This document shows, in pieces, positions 1 to 7,098 of a stretch of 9,731 nucleotides of DNA. The DNA comes from CS2-K091 sp035527155. GTDB lineage: Bacteria > Planctomycetota > Phycisphaerae > Sedimentisphaerales > Anaerobacaceae. The stretch is taken from positions 1 to 9,731 of the forward strand of contig DATLBB010000181.1 of assembly GCA_035527155.1 (NCBI GenBank). Direction: 5' to 3'. The translations under genes and the position numbers were made by a program. Every line of letters begins with the position of its first letter. Within the stretch, counting starts at the first letter, position 1. The notes below the pieces were generated by a model. It searched no databases. It was not told the DNA's origin and saw nothing but the letters and a program-made list of their open reading frames with translations.

Positions 1-19
1 CTAATTTATGATGGTTCAT
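1..19 (-). CDS. 5' end of an unknown gene leaving the window
   Basis: A minus-strand ATG at 19-17 opens a reading frame encoding MNHHKL before the window ends. It is preceded by a very good ribosome binding site, AAGGAG at 31-26, six bases from the start, which is stronger than the sites of the sigma genes further right. Upstream lie an AT-rich stretch and then the terminator of cassette A, so this is the first gene of a new transcription unit in the same direction. Too little protein is visible to assign a family or function. Confidence 0.6.
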
Positions 20-59
20 TTCCTGCTCCTTAAAGATATAAAGCTAAATACAAATATAT

Positions 60-85
60 ATTATAGGAAATATGAGTGTTTGCAA
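60..85 (-). promoter_or_regulatory. Candidate promoter for the left-edge gene
   Basis: On the minus strand a TTGCAA box (85-80) is followed by TATAAT (65-60), but the spacer is only 14 nt. An overlapping AATATA (62-57) would give 17 nt. The position, about 40 nt upstream of the ATG at 19 and downstream of the cassette A terminator, is right for a sigma70-type promoter. Boxes this AT-rich arise easily by chance. Confidence 0.3.
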
Positions 86-110
86 TACATTTCTTGGTGG
101 AGCTTCAGGC

Positions 111-143
111 GCATAAAACAGGCCGAGCCAAATAAGCCCGGCC
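111..143 (-). terminator. Intrinsic terminator of cassette A
   Basis: Read on the minus strand, GGCCGGGC (143-136), a 7-nt loop and GCTCGGCC (128-121) form an 8-bp GC-rich stem with one G-U pair, followed by an interrupted T-tract (TGTTTT). It begins 28 nt after the stop codon of the cassette A membrane protein. The same hairpin ends the other three cassettes. There is no T-run on the plus strand, so it acts in the direction of the genes. Confidence 0.85.
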
Positions 144-171
144 TTAAATTTTGTAACTCAGATATTGACTA

Positions 172-1371
172 CTAATCGTTTCCTCTTATAGTATCGAGCC
201 AGCAGCTTACTTCGACAAGATATATGTTCTCCTTTTCAGTGGGTCTTATAAAGAGAGTAGCAGAAATATTTCGATATTTTTTATCCGGCCAATTATTAAC
301 GTCGCCCATACCGATTTTTCCTGCATGATTTACACACAGTGCTACATCTGTAGCTGTTATACTTCTAACACCGTCTTTGAGAATAAATGATATCTCTGCG
401 AAGTGTTTTGGTTGCAGTTTGTATTTTACTGGCGGCTTCTTTAGAAAATCTTCGCTATATAAACGCATAACCATAGTCTTGATATCACGAGAACTTGAAA
501 CGTCGATCATTACTTCCTCGCCATTAAGTACAATTTCACCTGTGCCATGGGGCGGTTCGCTAATGGTTGGCGGCTCAAAGAATTCCGGCGGCTTTTCAGG
601 GGCCTCATAATCAAAAACAAGCAATGTATAGCCATCTTCGATATCGTCAATACCTTCACCAGTCTCGTAATCGTATTTATGGTAAGTTTTGAGTTGAATA
701 GGCAAGAGAGAATTCCTACCTACTGTTATGGATATACTATCTATCCATTTGCGATCTTTTTCAGGTGGGTCGAATCTGTATATGAGAAAGTCATCACCGA
801 CGCTCGCGGGCATCTGTTGAGTGAACTGCTCATTGTCTCCTGCCAATAAGCCTTTACTTATCCAGCTAAAAAACCGGCCTTTCATTTCTGATAGGCCTTT
901 ATGAGTTCGTGTATTGTTTCTATCAAAGCTTTGATCTATCTGGCCATCATCATAACTCATTTCTTCATACCAGCCCAATTTCATCACCATTTTCCCGTGA
1001 GAATACCAACCTTCATAAGGATGTACCGAACGATGGTGTTGAGGGTCTGCTACAAATAAGAAATGCACGTAATCAACCTTTGCAACGCGGCTGATGACAT
1101 TACCCCAGGCAACACTTGCCGGGTCAATTGAGCCGCCGAACTTATGTATGCCTGCGAGCACCGCTACTATTATTACCGCCGCAGCGGCTAATTTTGTGAT
1201 TGGACTTTTCATAATTATTCTCCGTATATTCGGCTCAGATAAAGCCGATTTGCTTTTTTCCTGTTCTTTTTGTGCGTCCCGAACATCACACCAAATTCGG
1301 TCATGCAATTTTGCGCTGGCAGTGAAATTTAACTTTTTGACTGCTTTTTCAATATTATCTGTAGGTCTCAT
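172..1371 (-). CDS. Single-pass membrane protein, putative anti-sigma/sensor of cassette A
   Basis: Probable membrane-bound partner (inferred anti-sigma factor) of the ECF sigma factor encoded just upstream; the genes overlap by 4 bp (ATGA), so translation is coupled. In the 399 residues I see a cytoplasmic part (1-53) with a helix-rich pattern N6-I-E-K and L22-H-D-R25-I, then MKSPITK and a transmembrane helix (about 59-78). An extracytoplasmic region (about 86-255) starts with SVAWGNVISRV and resembles LolA/RseB-like sensor domains in style. A proline-rich linker (257-275) and a beta-rich C-terminal domain (about 278-399) follow. No HxxxCxxC zinc motif is present, so it is not a classical zinc anti-sigma factor. 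The ATG at 1371 has a purine-rich site (GGTGGAAG) inside the sigma gene. M54 has its own ribosome binding site (see 1210-1223). Ligand and DNA-level targets cannot be read from sequence. Confidence 0.8.
   Translation of the reverse strand: MRPTDNIEKAVKKLNFTASAKLHDRIWCDVRDAQKEQEKSKSALSEPNIRRIIMKSPITKLAAAAVIIVAVLAGIHKFGGSIDPASVAWGNVISRVAKVDYVHFLFVADPQHHRSVHPYEGWYSHGKMVMKLGWYEEMSYDDGQIDQSFDRNNTRTHKGLSEMKGRFFSWISKGLLAGDNEQFTQQMPASVGDDFLIYRFDPPEKDRKWIDSISITVGRNSLLPIQLKTYHKYDYETGEGIDDIEDGYTLLVFDYEAPEKPPEFFEPPTISEPPHGTGEIVLNGEEVMIDVSSSRDIKTMVMRLYSEDFLKKPPVKYKLQPKHFAEISFILKDGVRSITATDVALCVNHAGKIGMGDVNNWPDKKYRNISATLFIRPTEKENIYLVEVSCWLDTIRGND
1210..1223 (-). promoter_or_regulatory. Internal ribosome binding site and in-frame ATG (M54)
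   Basis: On the minus strand GGAG (1223-1220) is followed by seven bases and an in-frame ATG (1212-1210), encoding M54. Initiation here would give a 346-residue product starting MKSPITKLAAAA, i.e. the membrane anchor plus sensor without the sigma-docking segment. The motif is better than the ribosome binding site of the full-length start and is identical in the paralogue at 6234-6247. Use of this start is inferred. Confidence 0.5.
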
Positions 1372-1910
1372 TCTTCCACCTTACCATTTAAGATTGACCG
1401 CAATTTATTCAAACCGTACCGATACCGGCCCTGAATCGTATTGGTTGAGACGCCTTGCAGCCTGGCTATTTCTTTGAATTTCATTTGGCCATTCAGACGC
1501 AGGATGATTACTTCTCTCTGCTCATCTGGAAGCTTGGTTATCGCCTGGTTCAATCGGCGTGTTTCTTCGTTGAATATAACCGATTCTTCCGGCCCATTTG
1601 ACTCTGACATCATCAAATCTGATTCAGCTAATCTGACAGGCTGTCGCTTATTTGTTCGGATTCGGTCACGTGCACGATTAATAACGCAGGTTGCAAGATA
1701 GCTTTTAAGGCTTCCACGCAGCTTGAAGTCCCCTGTAGATTTCGCAAAAGAGACAAAAACATCGTGCACAACGTCTTCGGCCGCATTCACATCATTTAAA
1801 AGAGCCATCGCTAACGTTAGCAAACTGTTTAAGTACTTTTCATAGATGCGCCGCAATGCTTCACTGCTGCCGCACTTAAATCTCAATTTAAGCAGTTCGT
1901 CTTCTATCAT
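1368..1910 (-). CDS. ECF RNA polymerase sigma factor, cassette A
   Basis: Two-domain extracytoplasmic-function sigma factor of 180 residues, the usual ECF length. Region 2 spans about 20-86, with the core-binding helix AEDVVHDVFVSFAK at 44-57 and the RDRIR stretch near 81. Region 4 spans about 119-175, with LPDEQREV at 127-134 and the helix-turn-helix ending in GRYRYGLNKLRSIL. It should direct RNA polymerase to a specific promoter set, released by its membrane partner, whose start codon overlaps its stop. It aligns almost without gaps with the sigma factors at 4397-4924 and 6407-6952, all starting M[IL]ED[EK]LL, which fixes the ATG at 1910. The style matches the planctomycete/verrucomicrobial ECF group. 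No clear ribosome binding site precedes it. The downstream regulon is unknown. Confidence 0.93.
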   Translation of the reverse strand: MIEDELLKLRFKCGSSEALRRIYEKYLNSLLTLAMALLNDVNAAEDVVHDVFVSFAKSTGDFKLRGSLKSYLATCVINRARDRIRTNKRQPVRLAESDLMMSESNGPEESVIFNEETRRLNQAITKLPDEQREVIILRLNGQMKFKEIARLQGVSTNTIQGRYRYGLNKLRSILNGKVEE

Positions 1911-1935
1911 CTTTGACCGGCCGGCTTAATCTAAA

Positions 1936-1947
1936 GAACGATCGTTC
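1936..1947. promoter_or_regulatory. 12-bp perfect palindrome upstream of sigma A
   Basis: GAACGATCGTTC is a perfect palindrome centred 31.5 nt upstream of the sigma A start codon. With no spacer between its arms it makes a poor RNA hairpin and looks more like a binding site for a dimeric DNA-binding protein. Palindromes sit at the same distance in the other three cassettes. Function is inferred. Confidence 0.5.
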
Positions 1948-1974
1948 GTCATTAATATCACGATTGTAGTGCTC

Positions 1975-1985
1975 ATTTTAGTATA
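1975..1985 (-). promoter_or_regulatory. Candidate -10 region of cassette A
   Basis: Minus-strand TATACT (1985-1980) runs into ACTAAAAT (1982-1975). The same ACTAAAAT follows the TAGACT box of cassette C, in each case 26-27 nt before the palindrome. No good -35 box is visible at the expected distance. A start of transcription shortly after 1975 would place the palindrome inside the leader. Confidence 0.35.
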
Positions 1986-2057
1986 AAAAAAACCGGTCTT
2001 CCTTATACTTTTTGAAATTATATGCTCCAAAATATGGACCTGCCCACAAAAGCGCGT

Positions 2058-2086
2058 AAAAAAGGCCGAGCCAAACAAACCCGGCC
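2058..2086 (-). terminator. Intrinsic terminator of cassette B
   Basis: On the minus strand GGCCGGG (2086-2080) pairs with CTCGGCC (2070-2064), a 7-bp stem with one G-U pair, followed by six T residues and then ACGCGC. It lies 42 nt after the LamG gene's stop codon. One base of the eighth stem pair seen in the other copies is changed here. Confidence 0.88.
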
Positions 2087-2128
2087 TCGAAATAACCAAA
2101 TAATCCAAAAACCGCAATAGCAGGACTA

Positions 2129-4387
2129 TCACATGTCACCCAGCTTGCCGTCATTATGATATGGACTGCTGTCCTTTACGATGTCTCCTTCATCGGCATC
2201 AAAGTTCCAGTATCCAACCAGTCCCGGCTCATTGCCGCTCAATCTCCCAACATTTTGATAAATTTGATGAATTTCGTAATCGGCTAAAGCTCTGTTGAAA
2301 ATTGCAACTTCGTCGATTATGCCATTGAAACATACCATCTGTGGACCTGAATTCGCTCCAATCATTATCGCCTCAGGTTCGTTAGTAGCGGAAAAACCGG
2401 ACCTTGAGCTATCCAAAACACCATTAATGTAAATATCTACATCTCCGGAGATTCTGCTGACAACCGCAATATGATACCAATTCCCTTGCTGTATCTCACC
2501 ATCGCTGTCGAAGTAATTCTCTCCGTCAAAACCTGCCCTGACCTTCGGGACTCCATTCCCATCTGAATCAGATAATTCAATCCAGTTATTGTTACCACCT
2601 TCATCAATCAGGTAAACATCGTGTGGCAGCGGAAAAGCATCCATATATATCCATAACATCTTTGTTTGTTCCACGCCAAGGCCGGAAACAGTACCAACAT
2701 CAATATAATCTCCGTCTCCATCGAAATAATATCCGTTGCCTGATGCGCCTTCGGTCAAGGTCGGACCGGTTGCGACCATTTCACCGGTCATAAGATAAAG
2801 CTGCCCAACCTCTTCTTCGCTCAATGCTTGGTTAAAAAGAGCCACCTCATCGAGCATACCTCGCCAGAAACCGCCGTTATGCTTCTCAATACCGCCGATA
2901 TAAGCCGTTCCCGTAAAGCCCTCTGTGGTTATATTAGCTTCCTCTCTCAGTTTGCCGTTCCGATAAATCCTGCCGGTTGTTCCGTCGTAAGTAACGGTTA
3001 TGTGTGTCCACGTCTCAGGTTTAAGCCGCCAGTCGTAGTCACTGAACTGGGCATCCTCGGCCCAGTTCGATCGCGCCAAAAGCTGTTTTGATAACAGCTC
3101 CACTCTGTTTTCCGCACCACTAACCGCTGTCTCCCGAACCTCTCCCGTGCTGGTCTCTTCTTCCGAAGGCGTCGCTGTTGTCTCGTCCGTCTCCATTTTT
3201 TCAACACCAACGGATATTCCACCTCTCGTGTTCCCCTCAACGGCGTAGCAGTGTCCTTCGTCGTACAGCATAAATATTCGCCGGTTATTCATCGAACCTG
3301 GATCTGGCGTTTTTACCCACGCTGCTATAGTAAACCCATCAAGGTAAATGTCCGGTATACTTATGTAATCATCATCGCCGTCGAAGGACATCGCACCGCC
3401 GAGTATCTTGTCCTTTGCATACTTGGCCCCGTGCACCTGCCCGTTAAAATTGTTTCCTGAAACGTCTACAGCAGTATTTGGGTCCTCATCAGCGTAAAAT
3501 GAATAGTAGAAAACCAGACTTTGATGCGTGCTTGTCGGCACAACTTCCGCTATTGAATTGCCGCCTCCTTTTATTGGATAACCGTCAGCCATCTCTTTGG
3601 CTTCAGCTTGGAATGACATTACCAGCCCTGCCGTTTTTTCGCCCAACTCCCGTCTGCTGCGGTCAACATCCTCTGCTTTTGTTTTTGTTTGAGTCGCCAG
3701 AAGACCTGAAACTTCTTCAGCCGCGACTGTGGTATCTCCTTTTAGCATTTCAGCCGCTGTACTGCTTTTGTCTACATCGACAGCAGTACGATTTTTAATT
3801 GTCTCAACCGCCCGCGCAAATACATTGTCCGTATCATGCCTGTCGTATTTATTCCTTAAATTCTCTAACGGCTCAATTGCTTCTACTGCTCCCATTTGTG
3901 CCAGATAATTTGCAGATGCCACCTTGCTTTCGAATTCACCTTCCGACAGCATTGCTACTAAGCCGTCAACATTACCGGCCTTGAACATCTGCTCAACATT
4001 TGCTAACTCCACTTCAAGCTTTCTCTCTGTCCCTTTAACCTCGGTTCTTAAGTGCGTATCTATCTTTTTTTTAGCTTCCCTTTCAACGAAAGCTTTATCA
4101 AGGCCTCTGTCGTATTCCTTGGTGATTTCGTTGCTGCCCTGCCGGTCTGAACCGGAAAAAATATTAATCCCAATCAAGAGCCCAATAATTACTATTGCTG
4201 CGGCCGCTAATGCACATATTTGGGTTTTGGTAGTTTTTTTCCATATGTTAGCTTGTGAAGCAGCCGGTGTTTTTTGTGATTTCTCCAGTGCTCTCAAAGC
4301 ATCCCCAAGCACTCTCTTATCCATATTGGCACTGGTTCTATCTGCTAAATCGCCAATCAGTTTCTCTACATTTTTTTCCGCTCTCAT
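2129..4387 (-). CDS. LamG-domain membrane protein, putative sensor/anti-sigma of cassette B
   Basis: Large (752 residues) membrane partner of the upstream sigma factor, 9 nt after its stop with a good GAGGTG ribosome binding site. Order: cytoplasmic segment 1-55 (N6-V-E-K and M22-D-K-R25-V-L, the pattern of cassettes A and C); transmembrane helix about 58-77; helical, HEAT-like stretch about 125-200 (LVAMLSEGEFES, AVEAIEPLENL); helical linker to 285; LamG/concanavalin-like domain 1 (291-530; MSFDGDDDYISI, WTHITVTYDG, LDEVALFNQALS); LamG domain 2 (550-712; YYFDGDGDYIDV, WYHIAVV, IDEVAIFNRAL). The tail 722-752 (GLVGYWNFDADEG, DSSPYHNDG) looks like the first strands of another LamG domain, then stops at TGA TAG. 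An acidic Thr/Ser/Glu-rich insertion (397-425) splits domain 1. LamG folds commonly bind glycans or act in adhesion, so a surface or polysaccharide signal is plausible. It lacks the MKSPITK block of the other cassettes. Confidence 0.88.
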   Translation of the reverse strand: MRAEKNVEKLIGDLADRTSANMDKRVLGDALRALEKSQKTPAASQANIWKKTTKTQICALAAAAIVIIGLLIGINIFSGSDRQGSNEITKEYDRGLDKAFVEREAKKKIDTHLRTEVKGTERKLEVELANVEQMFKAGNVDGLVAMLSEGEFESKVASANYLAQMGAVEAIEPLENLRNKYDRHDTDNVFARAVETIKNRTAVDVDKSSTAAEMLKGDTTVAAEEVSGLLATQTKTKAEDVDRSRRELGEKTAGLVMSFQAEAKEMADGYPIKGGGNSIAEVVPTSTHQSLVFYYSFYADEDPNTAVDVSGNNFNGQVHGAKYAKDKILGGAMSFDGDDDYISIPDIYLDGFTIAAWVKTPDPGSMNNRRIFMLYDEGHCYAVEGNTRGGISVGVEKMETDETTATPSEEETSTGEVRETAVSGAENRVELLSKQLLARSNWAEDAQFSDYDWRLKPETWTHITVTYDGTTGRIYRNGKLREEANITTEGFTGTAYIGGIEKHNGGFWRGMLDEVALFNQALSEEEVGQLYLMTGEMVATGPTLTEGASGNGYYFDGDGDYIDVGTVSGLGVEQTKMLWIYMDAFPLPHDVYLIDEGGNNNWIELSDSDGNGVPKVRAGFDGENYFDSDGEIQQGNWYHIAVVSRISGDVDIYINGVLDSSRSGFSATNEPEAIMIGANSGPQMVCFNGIIDEVAIFNRALADYEIHQIYQNVGRLSGNEPGLVGYWNFDADEGDIVKDSSPYHNDGKLGDM

Positions 4388-4396
4388 TTTATCACC

Positions 4397-4924
4397 TCAC
4401 TTTAATAGTGACCGCAGTTTATTCAATCCATAACGGTACCGGCCGTGAATAGTGCTGATTGAGACGCCCTGTAACTTGGCCAGTTCTCTGAATTTCATCC
4501 CGCCTTTAAGATGCAGCACAACTACTTCCCGCTGCTCATACGGTAGCTGGCTTATGGCCTGTCTCAAATGCGTCAATTCCTCTTTTTCTATTACGTTTTG
4601 GTCTGGATCATCTAAACCTGACCCCGCTGCGTGCGCCGAGTTCAGAAATTTGTTTTGTTGTTTCCTTAACCGTATTGTGTCGCGTGCAAGATTACGCACA
4701 CAGGTTGCCAGATAGCCTCTGAGGCTTCCTGTGAGTTGGAACTTTTCTACCGAACGTGCAAAAGAAACAAAAACATCGTGTACAACATCCTCGGCCGCTG
4801 CTTTCTCACCCAATAGGGCTCTTGCCAGCGTCAGCAGATAATCTTTGTACTTCTCGTAGATGCGGCGCATTCCATCCTTGCTGCCGCGCTTACATTTCAA
4901 AACAAGCAGCTTGTCTTCGAGCAT
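4397..4924 (-). CDS. ECF RNA polymerase sigma factor, cassette B
   Basis: ECF sigma factor of 175 residues, closely related to the ones in cassettes A and C. Region 2 (about 20-85) contains RRIYEKY and AEDVVHDVFVSFARS (44-58). Region 4 (about 119-174) contains LPYEQREVVVLHLKGGMKF and ends in the recognition stretch HGRYRYGLNKLRSLL. The linker between the domains (90-115) is the most divergent part. It precedes the LamG gene by 9 nt and should be co-transcribed with it. The ATG at 4924 gives the same MLEDKLL start as cassette C. The ribosome binding site is weak (GGCGGG). Autoregulation is common in this class but not shown here. Confidence 0.93.
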   Translation of the reverse strand: MLEDKLLVLKCKRGSKDGMRRIYEKYKDYLLTLARALLGEKAAAEDVVHDVFVSFARSVEKFQLTGSLRGYLATCVRNLARDTIRLRKQQNKFLNSAHAAGSGLDDPDQNVIEKEELTHLRQAISQLPYEQREVVVLHLKGGMKFRELAKLQGVSISTIHGRYRYGLNKLRSLLK

Positions 4925-4952
4925 TTAAGGCCCGCCTAATTGCTGTCAAACC

Positions 4953-4962
4953 GACGATCGTC
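4953..4962. promoter_or_regulatory. 10-bp perfect palindrome upstream of sigma B
   Basis: GACGATCGTC is a perfect palindrome centred 33.5 nt upstream of the sigma B start codon, sharing the CGATCG core with the cassette A site. Directly upstream on the minus strand is TATATATATAGA, which could be a -10 region that would put the transcription start in the palindrome. An additional inverted repeat, AACGG/CCGTT, lies at 4972-4986. Regulator unknown. Confidence 0.5.
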
Positions 4963-4996
4963 TATATATATAACGGATAAACCGTTGATTTTTATA

Positions 4997-5024
4997 TAAA
5001 TAAAATTTATCTTTTCCACCTCAA
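4997..5024 (-). promoter_or_regulatory. Candidate promoter of cassette B
   Basis: TTGAGG (5024-5019), 16 nt, then TATTTA (5002-4997) on the minus strand is a passable sigma70-like arrangement. The same TTGAGG with 16 nt to TATATA precedes cassette D. The region is very AT-rich, and the alternative TATATATATA adjoining the palindrome at 4963-4972 competes as the -10 element. Confidence 0.3.
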
Positions 5025-5092
5025 TTTTCACTCCGACTTCTTACGGTGCCGTCCAGGGTCCCGGAAATCTATATTTTCCTCCCCGGAAGCGC

Positions 5093-5122
5093 AAAAAAAA
5101 GGCCGAGCAAAAAAGCCCGGCC
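5093..5122 (-). terminator. Intrinsic terminator of cassette C
   Basis: Minus-strand GGCCGGGC (5122-5115), a T6 loop and GCTCGGCC (5108-5101), then eight T residues. The 8-bp stem contains one G-U pair. It starts 25 nt after the stop codon of the cassette C membrane protein and matches the cassette D terminator base for base through stem and loop. Confidence 0.93.
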
Positions 5123-5147
5123 TAGTATTTGCTCTTAAAACAGATAA

Positions 5148-6410
5148 TTATTCTACAGGCCGGGGTTTACCTTTGTTGCTGTGGACGATGCAGGAGGATT
5201 TGCCGTCGATTTCGCGAAACATCACAATCATATCGATAACTATTTTTTCATTTTTGAACTGTACGGTACAAGGCGCTACGGGGCCAATCTTGCTTTCGTA
5301 AATTTGACCCAACTCAAGGAGTTTTGCCAGCCCCTGGTCACATCCAAGATTGCTTCTGAGGACTTCATCACTCCAGTTGGCTGAATAAGGAAATAGTTTG
5401 CGAATTTTATCTAAGTCTTGTTCGCTTACTGCCTGCCAAAACTCTGTCAGTATTATGTGACAAGCCTCCTCCTGGGTGAGCCCTTCGGCACTCATGCCAT
5501 AGTTTGGGTCATAAAGCGGCGTATTAACTGCAATGATCTTGCTTGAATCCGGCAAGTCAATTTCAAATATTTCATCCGGGAGTTGTTCATAATAGACGAT
5601 CTTGTACATATCAAAAGTTGGCAGCCCTTCATGGTTGTTATTATTATTCCATTGTCTAAGTCTGACCAGAAGCTTACTTTCGAAATCAAATTCAAACTCC
5701 CAGGATTTATTCATGTCCGCTGAGCTGCACTTTATAAAAATGCGTTCTTTGCCTGTATCGGCATCCATACCGTAAAGTTCGGTCCATGTATCTTTGACGT
5801 TTTTCATGATTTCTAACAACTTAGAAGTCGGCCATGGTTGGATTTTCATATGATCCCCCTGGATGTCATAAGTTGTTCCGTTGGCCAACTGCATATAAGA
5901 CTGCAACTTTCTTCCTGAAATTATAATGTTATCCGGAAGAACCATTTTTACCTTGGAAGACCTTGAAAGCTTATCATCGGCCTGGGCCCACATCTCAAAC
6001 TTTCCCTGAGACTCTGGAAGCTCCGGCAAATCCTGAACTCCCAGATCGTTGAAAAAATCTTCCCACGACATGGAAATTATGCCCGAGAAATGTATGCCAC
6101 GATAATTCTTCATTGCTTCAATCGATTGATCAATTGCCCATGCAGGAGTTGTTGCCTTATCAATTAGATATACCGCCATGCCTAAGCCAATAATGATCAT
6201 TGCCGCAGCGGCAATTCTTGTAATTGGACTTTTCATAATTATTCTCCGTATATTCGGCCCAGCTAAAGCCGGGCTCACCTTTTTTGATTCTTCCATCGCG
6301 GCCAAAGCATCATCGAGGATTCTTCCGTCCATCTCAGCGTCGGCCGACATCTCAATATTTTCGAGATAGGACTTCTTAATTGAACGCTCTATATTTCTTG
6401 GATATCTCAT
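5148..6410 (-). CDS. Single-pass membrane protein, putative anti-sigma/sensor of cassette C
   Basis: Inferred membrane anti-sigma partner of the sigma factor at 6407-6952, sharing a 4-bp ATGA overlap. Of 420 residues, the cytoplasmic segment (1-58) has N6-I-E-R and M27-D-G-R30-I-L-D-D-A, the same pattern as cassettes A and B. MKSPITR leads into a transmembrane helix (about 65-82). The extracytoplasmic part starts with an AWA motif (90-92), then a LolA/RseB-like beta-rich region (about 95-290; KFEMWAQADDKL, FEFDFESKLLVRL, YEQLPDEIFEIDLP). The tail (about 312-420) looks NTF2-like (FWQAVSEQDLDKIRKLF, IGPVAPCTVQF) and resembles the tail of cassette D. A run of five Asn (255-259) sits in the middle domain. 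No zinc motif is present. The ATG at 6410 follows a GGAAG site; M59 has an independent, better one. Confidence 0.82.
   Translation of the reverse strand: MRYPRNIERSIKKSYLENIEMSADAEMDGRILDDALAAMEESKKVSPALAGPNIRRIIMKSPITRIAAAAMIIIGLGMAVYLIDKATTPAWAIDQSIEAMKNYRGIHFSGIISMSWEDFFNDLGVQDLPELPESQGKFEMWAQADDKLSRSSKVKMVLPDNIIISGRKLQSYMQLANGTTYDIQGDHMKIQPWPTSKLLEIMKNVKDTWTELYGMDADTGKERIFIKCSSADMNKSWEFEFDFESKLLVRLRQWNNNNNHEGLPTFDMYKIVYYEQLPDEIFEIDLPDSSKIIAVNTPLYDPNYGMSAEGLTQEEACHIILTEFWQAVSEQDLDKIRKLFPYSANWSDEVLRSNLGCDQGLAKLLELGQIYESKIGPVAPCTVQFKNEKIVIDMIVMFREIDGKSSCIVHSNKGKPRPVE
6234..6247 (-). promoter_or_regulatory. Internal ribosome binding site and in-frame ATG (M59)
   Basis: GGAG (6247-6244), seven bases, ATG (6236-6234) on the minus strand, in frame as M59. 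The short product would be 362 residues, beginning with MKSPITRIAAAA as an N-terminal membrane anchor or signal sequence. The element and its surroundings are identical to cassette A over 34 nt (6223-6256). Whether ribosomes use it is inference. Confidence 0.5.
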
Positions 6411-6952
6411 CTTCCTAACTCACCATTTAAAATTGAACGCAGCTTATTCAATCCATACCGATATCGGCTTCGAATCGTATTGGCCGAAACGCCTTTCGAT
6501 TTGGCGATTTGCCTGAATCTCACCTTGCTTTGCAGATGAAGAATTATTATCTCCCGCTGCTCGCAGGGAAGCTGAGCCATCGCATCGCCCAATTGCTCTG
6601 ACAATTCACTGTGAACAGCCAAATGAGACGGCCCACTTATATCTGAACGAATCGGCCCTGCGTTATCCAGGCCAACAGTGCGTTGTCGCTGCATTGCCCG
6701 GTTCTTGTCACGCGCACGGTTTGCAATACAGATTGACAAATAACCTTTCAGGTTCCCTCTCAACTGAAAATCTCCCACACCTTGTGCAAAAGATACGAAA
6801 ACGTCATGCAGGACATCTTCAACACCATTTCTGTCATTCAAGAGGGCGGCAGCTACCTTGAGCAAATCATTTCTATACTTTTCATAGATGCGCCGAAGAG
6901 CATCACTGTCACCACGATTGAATTTGTGTATAAGCAGCTTATCTTCTAACAT
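6407..6952 (-). CDS. ECF RNA polymerase sigma factor, cassette C
   Basis: ECF sigma factor of 181 residues, colinear with those of cassettes A and B. Region 2 (about 20-86) has RRIYEKY and EDVLHDVFVSFAQ (45-57). Region 4 (about 121-176) has LPCEQREIIILHL and the recognition end SRYRYGLNKLRSIL. The frame is open to a TTG at 6970, but I choose the ATG at 6952 because MLEDKLL then lines up with MLEDKLL and MIEDELL of the paralogues and because the upstream palindrome then falls at the same distance as in the other cassettes. The stop overlaps the start of the membrane partner. The linker (90-118) differs most from its relatives. Confidence 0.92.
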   Translation of the reverse strand: MLEDKLLIHKFNRGDSDALRRIYEKYRNDLLKVAAALLNDRNGVEDVLHDVFVSFAQGVGDFQLRGNLKGYLSICIANRARDKNRAMQRQRTVGLDNAGPIRSDISGPSHLAVHSELSEQLGDAMAQLPCEQREIIILHLQSKVRFRQIAKSKGVSANTIRSRYRYGLNKLRSILNGELGR

Positions 6953-6978
6953 CAAAACGTTGCTCGCCAAATCTTACA

Positions 6979-6990
6979 ACAATCGATTGT
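6979..6990. promoter_or_regulatory. 12-bp perfect palindrome upstream of sigma C
   Basis: ACAATCGATTGT is a perfect palindrome centred 32.5 nt upstream of the preferred ATG at 6952. Its core ATCGAT differs from the CGATCG of cassettes A and B. Position, not sequence, is what is shared, which would fit related but diverged operators. Function is inferred. Confidence 0.5.
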
Positions 6991-7016
6991 CACATCTTGA
7001 AACGTCTAATCCTGTG

Positions 7017-7051
7017 ATTTTAGTCTAAACAAAATATATTTTTTTTGTCAG
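7017..7051 (-). promoter_or_regulatory. Candidate promoter of cassette C
   Basis: Minus-strand CTGACA (7051-7046), an 18-nt spacer and TAGACT (7027-7022) resemble a housekeeping sigma70 promoter. The -10 box runs into ACTAAAAT (7024-7017), also found in cassette A. This is the best promoter candidate in the window. Transcription would begin near 7015, about 25 nt before the palindrome. Confidence 0.45.
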
Positions 7052-7098
7052 ACTTAGCTGTGCGGGCCACTATAACGATTTTGCCCTTAAAAGCGCAT

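Noticed and set aside
1926..2132. Open frame of 68 codons on the minus strand between the LamG gene and sigma A
   Set aside because: It starts at a GTG overlapping the LamG stop, runs straight through the terminator hairpin and T-run and the cassette A leader, has no ribosome binding site of its own and resembles no protein.
3924..4433. 169-codon plus-strand open frame
   Set aside because: It is antisense to the N-terminal half of the LamG protein and sigma B's end, its Ser/Leu-rich translation mirrors the opposite strand, and there is no ribosome binding site or family resemblance.
4972..4986. AACGG/CCGTT inverted repeat in the cassette B leader as a riboswitch or attenuator
   Set aside because: The stem is only 5 bp and partly AU, there is no T-run or competing hairpin, and the other cassettes have nothing similar.
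6953..6970. Six-codon N-terminal extension of sigma C from TTG at 6970
   Set aside because: The two paralogous sigma factors begin exactly at the residue encoded by the ATG at 6952, and the extension has no ribosome binding site.
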